DNA of 64,000 bases, from positions 62,001 through 126,000 of the forward strand of contig NZ_QWEH01000001.1 in the NCBI RefSeq assembly GCF_003515705.1, written 5' to 3'. The number at the start of each line of letters is the position of its first letter. The stretch's first letter is position 1. Below, piece by piece: positions 7,704 to 15,656 of the stretch. This DNA is from Oceanobacillus profundus. GTDB taxonomy: Bacteria > Bacillota > Bacilli > Bacillales > Amphibacillaceae. The notes beneath the pieces were generated by a model, which searched no databases, was not told where the DNA came from, and worked only from the letters and a program-made list of their open reading frames with translations. A program made the position numbers and the translations under genes.

Positions 7704-8795
7704 ATGGCTAAAATTCAATTGAAAAATGTATCGAAAGCGTATGGTAATAATAAAAAGGTGATTGAGGATATGAATTTGGATATCCAGGATGGCTCATTTA
7801 CGGTTTTGGTTGGTCCTTCTGGATGTGGTAAATCGACGACACTCCGAATTATCGCCGGTCTAGAAGACGTTTCAGCAGGGGAAATATGGATTGGAGATCA
7901 ATTAGTTAATGATGTGGCACCTGGAAAAAGAGGCATTTCTATGGTCTTCCAAAACTATGCGTTGTATCCAACGATGTCTGTAAGAGGCAATATTGAATTT
8001 GGCTTGGAAAATATGAAAATACCAAAAGCGGAACGAAAAAAGATGGTAGAGGAAATAGCTGAGATTGTGGACCTTACCGAATACTTGGATAAGAAGCCGC
8101 AAAACTTATCTGGTGGGCAGCGTCAACGTGTAGCGTTAGCACGAGCAATGGTAAAAAAACCAGATGTTTTTATATTTGATGAACCATTATCCAATTTAGA
8201 TGCGAAATTACGCGGGCAAATGCGAACGGAATTAATCCAGTTACATAAACGCTTGGGAACAACTTTTATCTATGTAACCCATGATCAGGTAGAAGCAATG
8301 TCGATGGGAGATGAAATTGTCATTTTAGATAAAGGTCATATTATGCAGCAGGCAGCACCGATGGAAGTATATCATAACCCGGCGAATCAATTTGTAGCGA
8401 ATTTTATCGGTACACCATCGATGAACATTCTGTCAAAGTCAATGGTAGAAGAAAAAACTGGAACGATTACAGATGAGCGTATTTCCTATGTAGGTTTTCG
8501 CCCAGAGCATGCAGCTATGCAAGTGGAGAAGCTAGCTGCTTCTGGAATAAATCTCTCATGTGAAATAATTACAATGGAAACACTGGGTTCGGAAACACTA
8601 TATTTGGTGAATAGTGATGCAGGGCAGTTTCAAGTGAAAAGCTTCCAAGCCCCATTAGTAGAAACGAAAAAAGTTGATATCACCATTCCAATGGATAAAT
8701 TGTATTACTTTGATACGCAAGGTAATCGGGTTTTTGTAGAGGATATTCCTTTTCAGACTCCTGCCCGAGAGGTAAGAGGAGAGGTGCTCGTATGA
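7704..8795 (+). CDS. ugpC: ABC transporter ATPase, UgpC/MsmX-type
   Basis: A 363-residue cytosolic ATPase that energises the importer. Visible are Walker A GPSGCGKST (about residues 37-45), the Q-loop VFQNYALYP, signature LSGGQRQR (about 135), Walker B VFIFDEP and the H-loop THDQ. The C-terminal extension of about 120 residues (VGFRPEHA onwards) is the MOP/TOBE regulatory domain usual in MalK/UgpC proteins. It begins 73 bp after ugpB behind AAGGAG and overlaps ugpA by four bases (ATGA). A dedicated ATPase inside the operon is worth noting, since several Bacillus sugar importers share MsmX instead. Confidence 0.87.
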   Translation: MAKIQLKNVSKAYGNNKKVIEDMNLDIQDGSFTVLVGPSGCGKSTTLRIIAGLEDVSAGEIWIGDQLVNDVAPGKRGISMVFQNYALYPTMSVRGNIEFGLENMKIPKAERKKMVEEIAEIVDLTEYLDKKPQNLSGGQRQRVALARAMVKKPDVFIFDEPLSNLDAKLRGQMRTELIQLHKRLGTTFIYVTHDQVEAMSMGDEIVILDKGHIMQQAAPMEVYHNPANQFVANFIGTPSMNILSKSMVEEKTGTITDERISYVGFRPEHAAMQVEKLAASGINLSCEIITMETLGSETLYLVNSDAGQFQVKSFQAPLVETKKVDITIPMDKLYYFDTQGNRVFVEDIPFQTPAREVRGEVLV

Positions 8796-9661
8796 GATCA
8801 GCGAAGTGGCGCCCATATTTTTTTGTTGCGCCCGCCATTATTGTTTTTCTAGTATTCTTCATTCAACCAATTTTTTATATGATTTACTTAAGTTTTCATG
8901 ATTGGAACTTTATTAGCCCCGATAAAACATTTGTTGGTCTCGGGAATTTTAAAGATTTGCTGTCCGACCCTATGTTTTTAGAGGTAATTCGCAATACGCT
9001 GATGTATACATTTTTTACCGTTTTATTTTCAATTAGCCTTGCGCTGCTAATGTCTATTTGGTTGAATAAGCAAGGCTGGATGTACAGCTTTGTCCAAGGG
9101 GCTGTATTCAGTCCGCATATTATTTCGCTTGTATCCATTGCGATGCTATGGATGTGGATAATGGATGCTGACTATGGTTTATTAAATTGGGTTTTAAGTT
9201 TAGTCGGATTAGAAAAGGTTCCGTGGCTTACAGATCCCAACACGGCCTTGTCTTCGCTAATTATTATAGCAGTGTGGAAAAACATCGGTTATTTTACGTT
9301 AATCATTATAGCTGGCCTGCAAAGTATTCCAAAGCATTTATATGAAGCAGCTGCCTTAGATCGTACACCACCCTGGCGGCGATTTGCAAAGATCACTTTT
9401 CCAATGTTATCGCCTAGCTTATTTTTCTTAACGATTATAGGGATTTTGGACTCCATTAAGGTTTTTGAAACGATCAGCATTATTACAAAGGGTGGGCCAC
9501 TTAATTCGACAAACACGCTTGTATACTACATATATGAAAACGGCTTTATATTCTTTAAAATTGGCTATGCATCAGCAGCCGGTGTTATTTTATTAGTCAT
9601 TTTAAGTATTTTAACGTTGCTTTATTTTAAAGTTCTAAGTAAAAGAGTTCACTATCAATAG
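8792..9661 (+). CDS. ugpA: ABC transporter permease, UgpA-like
   Basis: A 289-residue inner-membrane permease with six predicted helices. The EAA loop reads YEAAALDRTPPWRRFAKITFPMLSP (about residues 186-210; conserved Gly replaced by Thr in this copy), which docks to the ATPase. It starts at ATG 8792, overlapping the end of ugpC, and is followed after 6 bp by the partner permease. The MalF-type fold and position make it one half of the transmembrane channel. Confidence 0.85.
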   Translation: MRSAKWRPYFFVAPAIIVFLVFFIQPIFYMIYLSFHDWNFISPDKTFVGLGNFKDLLSDPMFLEVIRNTLMYTFFTVLFSISLALLMSIWLNKQGWMYSFVQGAVFSPHIISLVSIAMLWMWIMDADYGLLNWVLSLVGLEKVPWLTDPNTALSSLIIIAVWKNIGYFTLIIIAGLQSIPKHLYEAAALDRTPPWRRFAKITFPMLSPSLFFLTIIGILDSIKVFETISIITKGGPLNSTNTLVYYIYENGFIFFKIGYASAAGVILLVILSILTLLYFKVLSKRVHYQ

Positions 9662-9667
9662 AAGGGA

Positions 9668-10501
9668 ATGCGTACTTTGAAAACATCCTTGCCTTTAAAA
9701 ATACTAAATGTGATTGGTTTAATTATAATGGTTGCAATCTTCGCTATGCCTTTTATTTGGATGATTTCCACGAGTTTAAAAACATTGGGAGAAACAATGG
9801 TGTTCCCGCCAAAGTGGATTCCAGATGAACTCATTTGGGAGAACTTTATATCAGCATGGAATTCTGGACCATTTTTACAATACTTTATGAATAGTGTCCT
9901 TGTATCGGTTGGAATTTTAATCTTTCAGTTTATTACCGTTATTCCTGCAGCATATGCATTTGCAAGGTATGAATTTCGCTTCAAAAATGTGCTGTTTAGC
10001 TTAGTCATGGTGACCATGATGATTCCGGCCCAGCTTATTTTCTTGCCAGTGTTTTTAAATTTAAGTGACTGGGGTCTTCTTGATACATTATGGGGCTTGA
10101 TTCTGCCATTTGCTACAAGCGCGTTCGGGATTTTCATGCTGCGGCAAACGTTTAAACAAGTCCCAGAAGAATTATTAGAGGCTGCACGTTTGGACAATTC
10201 AACTGATTTCAAGATTATGATGAAGATTATGGTGCCAATGGCAAAACCAACGTTGATTACATTGGGCTTATTCAATTTCATTACGCATTGGAACGATTAT
10301 TTCTGGCCGCTTGTTATGACAACTACAGAGAGTGCACGTACCCTTCCTGTTGGAATTGCACAACTGCGGCAGGTGGATGGCGGTGTTGCGTGGAATATTT
10401 TAATGGCGGGTAACGTTATTCTCGTCATCCCGATTTTAATAATCTTCTTCTTTGCACAACGCCATATTATTAGAGCATTTACGTATACGGGAGTTAAATG
10501 A
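9668..10501 (+). CDS. ugpE: ABC transporter permease, UgpE-like
   Basis: A 277-residue MalG-type permease with six helices and the motif PEELLEAARLDNSTDFKIMMKIMVPM (EAA loop, about residues 170-195). Shared family features include NDYFWPLVMTTTESARTLPVGIAQL near the C-terminus. The ribosome binding site is GAAGGG just before ATG 9668. It is the last gene of the operon. A short hairpin with a T run at about 10503-10535 (ATGGGC/GCTCAT) may end transcription. Confidence 0.85.
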   Translation: MRTLKTSLPLKILNVIGLIIMVAIFAMPFIWMISTSLKTLGETMVFPPKWIPDELIWENFISAWNSGPFLQYFMNSVLVSVGILIFQFITVIPAAYAFARYEFRFKNVLFSLVMVTMMIPAQLIFLPVFLNLSDWGLLDTLWGLILPFATSAFGIFMLRQTFKQVPEELLEAARLDNSTDFKIMMKIMVPMAKPTLITLGLFNFITHWNDYFWPLVMTTTESARTLPVGIAQLRQVDGGVAWNILMAGNVILVIPILIIFFFAQRHIIRAFTYTGVK

Positions 10502-10582
10502 ATGGAGGATGGGCTTGTGGCTCATTCTTTTTTCGTTTGGGGAGAAGAAGAAAGGAGGTGCTAAATATAAGTCTCCATTCCA

Positions 10583-10613
10583 GAAAAAAAGGACCCTCCA
10601 GTAAAGGCCCTTG
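10583..10613 (-). terminator. Rho-independent terminator for the metallophosphoesterase gene
   Basis: On the minus strand AAGGGCC...GGGTCCTT forms a stem followed by seven Ts, about 10 bp after the stop codon of the minus-strand gene at 10624. Confidence 0.75.
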
Positions 10614-10623
10614 TTTCGTATTC

Positions 10624-11457
10624 TTAAACATATAAATTTCTTTTAATCAACTTTTCACGGTTAGGTGTAGTACCCATACCTAGTGGATTCAATTGGAAAT
10701 GATTAATATTGGAACCAATTAGTTGTGCCATACCTCTTAATTCTGGACTTGCGACATGAGGCGATTGAATCGAAATTTCGTTATCATTTATTTCTAATAT
10801 GCGGATACTTTGATCATCGAGTACAGCATTTGCTTGAACAAATGTCCAGTTATCTATTGTTTCAATGGAATCTTTGTGATTATGGCCGTTTATGTAAATA
10901 CCGTTTCCTTTCTTCTTACGCAAAACGTCAAGAATTGGTACTTCAGGTTGAATGGATAAGTAAGGGAAATTAGAATTTGCTGTTGTATCGTAAACCGGAT
11001 GGTGAGCAAAGATTATCACAAGCTTATCCTCACTCTCTGCAATTTCGGCTTCCAGCCATTGTAATTGCTTATCGTTTACGTAACCACTATAATCTTCGTG
11101 ATCATGGTCCCGGGCAGTTTCCAAGGAGATAATGTTTACTTCATCTGTTGCAATTGAAATATTTTGTTCGCTGTTAGAAATGTTTAGAACTTCATCTCTT
11201 GAGACGCCGTATAGGTCATGGTTGCCAAATGTGTGAATAAAAGGTTTATCGTATTTACGAATGATTTCATAGACTTCGCGCAGTTCATCTTCTCTGCCAA
11301 AGTTGGTTAAATCACCAATAGAAACATAGTAGTCAGCTTCTATTTCAAAAAAAGTATGAAGAAATTTAGCATAGAATGCATCCCTAGCTTCTTTTACTTT
11401 CTCATTTTTACCAATCATAGATGGATAATGTAAATCTCCAATAAAAGCAATTCTCAA
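10624..11457 (-). CDS. Calcineurin-like metallophosphoesterase (possible glycerophosphodiesterase)
   Basis: A 277-residue binuclear metallophosphoesterase. All five metal-site blocks are present: GDLHYPS near residue 6, GDLTNFGRE near 48, GNHDLYG near 80, HHPVYD near 152 and GHNHKDS near 193. There is no signal peptide, so it acts in the cytosol. It resembles the class III/GpdQ-like and CpdA-like groups. The neighbour is a convergent Ugp-type importer under GlpP-type control, so hydrolysis of imported glycerophosphodiesters is a reasonable guess, but the gene is on the opposite strand. The start follows AAGGAGAGG. Cyclic nucleotides or other phosphodiesters cannot be excluded. Confidence 0.75.
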   Translation of the reverse strand: MRIAFIGDLHYPSMIGKNEKVKEARDAFYAKFLHTFFEIEADYYVSIGDLTNFGREDELREVYEIIRKYDKPFIHTFGNHDLYGVSRDEVLNISNSEQNISIATDEVNIISLETARDHDHEDYSGYVNDKQLQWLEAEIAESEDKLVIIFAHHPVYDTTANSNFPYLSIQPEVPILDVLRKKKGNGIYINGHNHKDSIETIDNWTFVQANAVLDDQSIRILEINDNEISIQSPHVASPELRGMAQLIGSNINHFQLNPLGMGTTPNREKLIKRNLYV

Positions 11458-11637
11458 ATGTATCCTCTCCTTATTGTTAATAACTCCATTATGCCAGTGA
11501 AATATTAACGGAGATTGGAGAGACTGTTAAGATTGCTTAAAATAAATCGCAAAGCATTGTTCTGAAACAGTATCATCCATAATAGAGTAAGAGGATTATA
11601 TTATCTGCTTACTCTATCTAAGATGGTTTGTAAACAT

Positions 11638-12369
11638 CTAAAACACACTTGGATAAGCTTTCACCATCGCATCGGAGATTGTATCCGCCATATGTCTTGC
11701 TTGTTTCTCAATTTCATCATATACTTCGATATCCTTTTGATAGTCTTTGTTAATCATCGCTACCGCTTCTTGTTTTGTTAAGTCTAAATGGTGATAAAAC
11801 ATTTCGCGGACTGCCTCTTCTGTTAAATAAGGATTAATGCTGTTTAGGAAAACAGCAATTTCATCTGCGTTTGCGTACCATTTTTGTTCTGCTGTCATTG
11901 CTGCTTGCTCATCACCGGCTATTGCTGCCTTGACAAGGTCTGCCGCAATTAGAAGATGCTCTTTAATTAAGTTGCCATACGTTTCCGCAACAACATCCCC
12001 GTATAGGCGGCGAATCATATTACCCATGTCTGTCGCATTTCTCAGCAGACGTGTGAGGACAAAGTCGATATCTGGCAAATTAAATGTAAGACTAATAATG
12101 GCCATTCTCGTCCATGCGACATGTTCCTCCCAAAGACTTCGCATATCATTTCGATAATCAACCTCTGCCTGGCTTATACAATGATCTGGTCGTACTTGCT
12201 GGTTGGGCGAGTGTGCGACTGGTATCGAAATTTTTTGTCCGGTATGCAGATAGTTGGGGTTTATTCCAGGATTAACAGCAAAAATTTCTTCTGCAGTTGT
12301 TTGATATCGATATGCCAATAACCAGTAATTATCGCCTGGTTGAACGGTATGGTAAAAAAGATTATTCAT
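11638..12369 (-). CDS. LysM-domain protein with C-terminal helical domain
   Basis: A 243-residue protein whose first 50 residues form a LysM module (YHTVQPGDNYWLLAYRYQ ... NPGINPNYLHTGQKISIP), which binds peptidoglycan or related glycans. The remaining residues (about 65-243) are predicted all-helical, with WEEHVAWTRMAI and repeated Asp/Glu-rich helices, a family found in Bacillaceae spore- or envelope-related proteins without known enzymatic function. There is no signal peptide, and many sporulation LysM proteins also lack one. A GGAGTGAACG site precedes the ATG. The gene stands alone. The LysM assignment is certain, the function unknown. Confidence 0.7.
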   Translation of the reverse strand: MNNLFYHTVQPGDNYWLLAYRYQTTAEEIFAVNPGINPNYLHTGQKISIPVAHSPNQQVRPDHCISQAEVDYRNDMRSLWEEHVAWTRMAIISLTFNLPDIDFVLTRLLRNATDMGNMIRRLYGDVVAETYGNLIKEHLLIAADLVKAAIAGDEQAAMTAEQKWYANADEIAVFLNSINPYLTEEAVREMFYHHLDLTKQEAVAMINKDYQKDIEVYDEIEKQARHMADTISDAMVKAYPSVF

Positions 12370-12511
12370 CTTACACGTTCACTCCTTTGTTTATATTCAA
12401 CTCTAATAAAATTGAATTGGGTGTGATTATAGTTTATTCAAATTGTGTGGGTGGGTGCTTGGAGATGCGAGGAAAAATGATGGGGAATTTTATGGTCGCT
12501 CACTTATGATG

Positions 12512-12549
12512 ATGAAAAAACTTGGTGCTAATTGTATAGCACCAAGTTT
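12512..12549 (-). terminator. Rho-independent terminator (minus strand)
   Basis: A perfect 13-bp stem (AAACTTGGTGCTA, 6-base loop ATTGTA on the plus strand) is followed on the minus strand by TTTTTT. It probably ends transcription from the RraA-like gene, although about 130 bp separates them. The rest of 12370-12677 shows no gene. Confidence 0.7.
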
Positions 12550-12627
12550 AGGATCAATAATAAAATTTAATCAATTCTTGAATAGGGCAATAAATAATAC
12601 TTATCTGTATATAGGGTGCTTTTAAGG

Positions 12628-12668
12628 GCTTCTAACAGTGACCCCAATTGGGTGCAGTTCACCTGCCT
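12628..12668. other. Possible insertion-sequence end remnant
   Basis: The minus strand reads GGTGAACTGCACCCAATTGG then GGTCACTGTTAG, which resembles the terminal sequence of IS3-group (IS150-like) elements. No transposase reading frame is nearby, so it would be a relic. This rests on memory of IS end sequences only. Confidence 0.25.
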
Positions 12669-12677
12669 CCATGTACT

Positions 12678-13235
12678 CTAAGATAATACGTCATTTAAGT
12701 ATGTTTTTACAGCTTCTGGATTTCCTAAAATATTCTTAGCACGTTCATTATCTAACTCCAGCTTTTTTAACGCCTCTTTTAATACGTCTTGTTCTATTGG
12801 TCTTGGAATAACAACGACACCATCAGCATCACCTGCGATAATATCACCAGGATTAATGGCTGTTCCACCACACGAGATGGGTACATTAATTGTCCCTCCG
12901 CCTGCTTTACCGCATGCTGCAACGGTCGTTCCTTTACAGAAGACAGGAAACTCCAGGTTTTTACTGCCTTCTAAATCGCGAATAACCCCATCAGCCACTA
13001 ATCCACCAAGGCTAAGGGTTTTTGCCATACCGATTACAAAGTCACCAGCAATTCCGCGGTACGTGTCATCCTTGGCGTCGACTACGAGGACATTTCCAGC
13101 TTTTGCTGTTCTAATTGCTTTTAAAACGGCAACATTATCACCGACAGGCATCTTCACAGTGTATGCCCTGCCAATTAATTTATCATTTGTTTTTAACGGT
13201 TTAATTGATGAATGTAGATTATTAAGTCCATTCAT
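12678..13235 (-). CDS. RraA-family aldolase/decarboxylase, start codon possibly damaged
   Basis: From ATG 13235 the frame gives 185 residues of an RraA/DlpA-family enzyme (4-hydroxy-4-methyl-2-oxoglutarate/4-carboxy-4-hydroxy-2-oxoadipate aldolase; many also decarboxylate oxaloacetate). GLVADGVIRD holds the Asp/Arg metal-substrate site and GDADGVVVIP is the family C-terminal motif. Homology continues upstream of that ATG: LEQFSRIPTTCISDA is encoded from 13280 down to 13236, yet the only well-placed start, GTG 13290-13292 (7 bases after AGGAGG at 13300-13305), is followed at once by TAG (13287-13289). So it either starts at a rare ATT/CTT codon or is a recent pseudogene. It would fit the cluster by processing a C6/C7 oxo-acid or oxaloacetate. 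Confidence 0.7.
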   Translation of the reverse strand: MNGLNNLHSSIKPLKTNDKLIGRAYTVKMPVGDNVAVLKAIRTAKAGNVLVVDAKDDTYRGIAGDFVIGMAKTLSLGGLVADGVIRDLEGSKNLEFPVFCKGTTVAACGKAGGGTINVPISCGGTAINPGDIIAGDADGVVVIPRPIEQDVLKEALKKLELDNERAKNILGNPEAVKTYLNDVLS

Positions 13236-13432
13236 TGCGTCAGATATACAAGTTGTTGGAATACGGCTAAATTGTTCAAGAATACTCTACACCCGATTAC
13301 CTCCTGATAATGCAGACTTGAAATTAATCACTTTCTTAAAATATAGTATACTAGCAATAGTTCGTAAAATACTAAAATCGTATTATCAACCATAATAAAA
13401 ATGAATAGCAAAAAAGGTGGAGGAGTTGCGAT

Positions 13433-14326
13433 ATGCGGAGTCAAGATTGGTTAATTTTAAAGCATCTTTATGCAACGAAAAATATTACCAAAGCGGCACA
13501 GCGTTTATATATTTCACAGCCGGCATTTTCTAGTCGGTTAAAACAGCTCGAAAAGGAATTTGGCATCAAAATTGTAACTAGAGAAAGAAGGGGCGTGAAT
13601 TTTACCCCTCAAGGAGAGTATTTAGCAAAGAGCGCAGAAGAAATGCTGCTGAAGATACAGGAGATAAAGGAAAATATAGCAAACATGGATCGTGAGGTAG
13701 TGGGCACCATTAAATTCGGTGTATCCAATTTTTTTACAAAGTACAAGCTTCCAAGGCTGCTGAAACTTTTTAAAGACAGGTACCCAAACGTTGATTTTCA
13801 AGTAACGACAGGGTGGAGTCGGGACATGTTTCATGCGTTATATAACAAGGATGTACATATTGCGTTTGTAAGAGGCGATTATCCGTGGCTTGGTCGGAAA
13901 CAGCTATTATTTGAAGAACAGTTATGTATTGCTTCAGCGAAGGAATTAGATATTGCTGATCTACCTAATCTACCAAGAATTGATTATAAAACAGATAGCT
14001 TGCTCAAGTCTTTGATTGAAGAATGGTGGACAAAAACATATTTAAAACCGCCATTCATTACGATGGAGGTTGACCAAGTTGATACGTGTAAGGAAATGGT
14101 AGCAAATGGCCTAGGGTATGCCATCATGCCTAGCATGATACTGAACGGAATGGAAGATATCTATAAGATTAGCTTAACAGATAAAGAAGGAGAAGCTTTA
14201 TTAAGGAAAACATGGATGCTTTACCATGATGAATCACTAGAATTAAATGTGATCAAAGTATTTGTTGCATTTATAGAAGATCTTGATACCCAAGATATGA
14301 ATGGAAAAATATATGAAGAAAGATGA
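13433..14326 (+). CDS. LysR-family transcriptional regulator
   Basis: A 297-residue LysR regulator. The winged helix-turn-helix is at residues 3-62 (ATKNITKAAQRLYISQPAFS), followed by the linker helix and a two-lobed effector domain starting around residue 92 (GTIKFGVSNFF). It is divergent from the RraA-like gene and upstream of prpF and aconitase, so it likely senses an organic acid and controls one or both. GGTGGAGGAG precedes ATG 13433. Imperfect palindromic sequence near 14417-14439, before prpF, could be an operator. Confidence 0.8.
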   Translation: MRSQDWLILKHLYATKNITKAAQRLYISQPAFSSRLKQLEKEFGIKIVTRERRGVNFTPQGEYLAKSAEEMLLKIQEIKENIANMDREVVGTIKFGVSNFFTKYKLPRLLKLFKDRYPNVDFQVTTGWSRDMFHALYNKDVHIAFVRGDYPWLGRKQLLFEEQLCIASAKELDIADLPNLPRIDYKTDSLLKSLIEEWWTKTYLKPPFITMEVDQVDTCKEMVANGLGYAIMPSMILNGMEDIYKISLTDKEGEALLRKTWMLYHDESLELNVIKVFVAFIEDLDTQDMNGKIYEER

Positions 14327-14364
14327 ACCAGACTTATAGTGGACGAGTTTGGTTCATTTTTTTT
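14323..14364 (+). terminator. Terminator after the lysR gene
   Basis: ATGAACCA and TGGTTCAT pair around a loop and are followed by eight Ts. The stem begins at the stop codon of the regulator gene, so lysR and prpF are separate transcription units. Confidence 0.75.
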
Positions 14365-14491
14365 AGGAAAGCATTTGTAACAGCTATCCAAAAAACAAAT
14401 AGCTATCCATAAAATATCAGTATTTTAATTATTACTGAGTTTAAATTAATATAAACATAGATTGAATTATCAAACATTGATAGGAGTGGTC

Positions 14492-15631
14492 ATGATTTCT
14501 CAGTTTCGGGTATCTTGTGCGGTTTATCGTGGTGGAACAAGTCGGGGGATATTTTTTAACAAGGAGGATTTACCAGAGGACAGAAAGCTTCAATATAAAA
14601 TATTTATGTCTGGAATTGATGCCTATAATCCTTCGCAGATTAATGGGCTAGGAAGTGGGACATCGCATTCAAGCAAAGTATGTGTTATTTCCAAGTCAAA
14701 TCATAATGAGATTGATGTAGATTATACTTTTTACCAGATTGGGATTGGTGAAGAGCTTGTAGATGACAAAGGGACATGTGGGAACCTGATGGCTGCTGTC
14801 GGTGCCTATGCTGTTGATGAAGGTTTAGTTGATGTGGAGCCTCATGCTAATCAGATAGATGTGAAGGTATTTAACACAAATATTAAGCGCGTACTCACCA
14901 TAAATGTTCCTGTAATAAATGGAAAGGCAAAGGTAGCTGGAGATTACATGGTTCCTGGATTAAGCCAGCCAGGAGCAAAATTCGTAATAAGCATCCTTGA
15001 CCCTGGTGGAGGAAAGACAGGAAGAACATTGCCACTTGGATCAGTATACGCATTAAAAACAGAGGAGAAAAGCTACGATGTAACCTTTGCTGATGCAGTC
15101 AATCCATTTGTATTTGTACAAGCGAAGGATCTAGGAATAACCGGAGTAGAGCCGAATCGTGAATTGGCGAGTAACAAAGCGTTGTTAGATGAAATAGAGA
15201 CCATTCGCTCCAAAATGGCAGTAGTATCTGGAATGGCAGCGACTATTGCTATTGCAAAACAAGCCCCATCTGTACCGAAAATAGCTATCGTAACAGAGCC
15301 ACAGGATTATGTGACACAGGAGGGGGAGCTTATCAAGGCAGATGATGTTGACCTAGTTGCAAAAATGCTTTCCATGGGTGCTTTTCATCGTACGTTTGCA
15401 GGAAGTGGACTTTATTGTATCGCTGCTGCAGCTATGTTGCTAGGAACCATTGTCAATCGTTTTACGAGGGAGCCAGACAATAATCATGAACGAATTATTC
15501 GTATTGGACACCCCGAGGGAGTCGCCAACGTAAAAGTTGCCAGGTATAAAGATAAACTGGATATCGCTTATGTTGGACTAGAACGAACCGCGAGGAGAAT
15601 TATTAAAGGGGATTTGTACATTCCTGAATAA
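14492..15631 (+). CDS. prpF: PrpF-family isomerase (aconitate/methylaconitate isomerase or oxalomesaconate tautomerase)
   Basis: A 379-residue PrpF protein with the diaminopimelate-epimerase-like fold. Visible are VYRGGTSRGIFF near the N-terminus, the active-site Cys in DDKGTCGNLMAAVG (about residue 98) and GSGLYCIAAAAML near the C-terminus. Relatives isomerise 2-methyl-trans-aconitate or trans-aconitate, or tautomerise 4-oxalomesaconate (GalD). The start ATG 14492 has TAGGAGTGG at 14481. A TTG 30 bp upstream lacks a ribosome binding site. The aconitase gene follows after 25 bp, an arrangement known for prpF-acnD, but prpB, prpC and prpD are absent here, so a propionate role is doubtful. Isomerising imported trans-aconitate fits the transporter nearby. 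Confidence 0.82.
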   Translation: MISQFRVSCAVYRGGTSRGIFFNKEDLPEDRKLQYKIFMSGIDAYNPSQINGLGSGTSHSSKVCVISKSNHNEIDVDYTFYQIGIGEELVDDKGTCGNLMAAVGAYAVDEGLVDVEPHANQIDVKVFNTNIKRVLTINVPVINGKAKVAGDYMVPGLSQPGAKFVISILDPGGGKTGRTLPLGSVYALKTEEKSYDVTFADAVNPFVFVQAKDLGITGVEPNRELASNKALLDEIETIRSKMAVVSGMAATIAIAKQAPSVPKIAIVTEPQDYVTQEGELIKADDVDLVAKMLSMGAFHRTFAGSGLYCIAAAAMLLGTIVNRFTREPDNNHERIIRIGHPEGVANVKVARYKDKLDIAYVGLERTARRIIKGDLYIPE

Positions 15632-15656
15632 TGAAGAAAGAAGTGGAGGTAACAGC

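Noticed and set aside
12856-13395. 179-codon plus-strand frame opposite the RraA-like gene
   Set aside because: It is antisense to recognisable RraA motifs and lacks a ribosome binding site.
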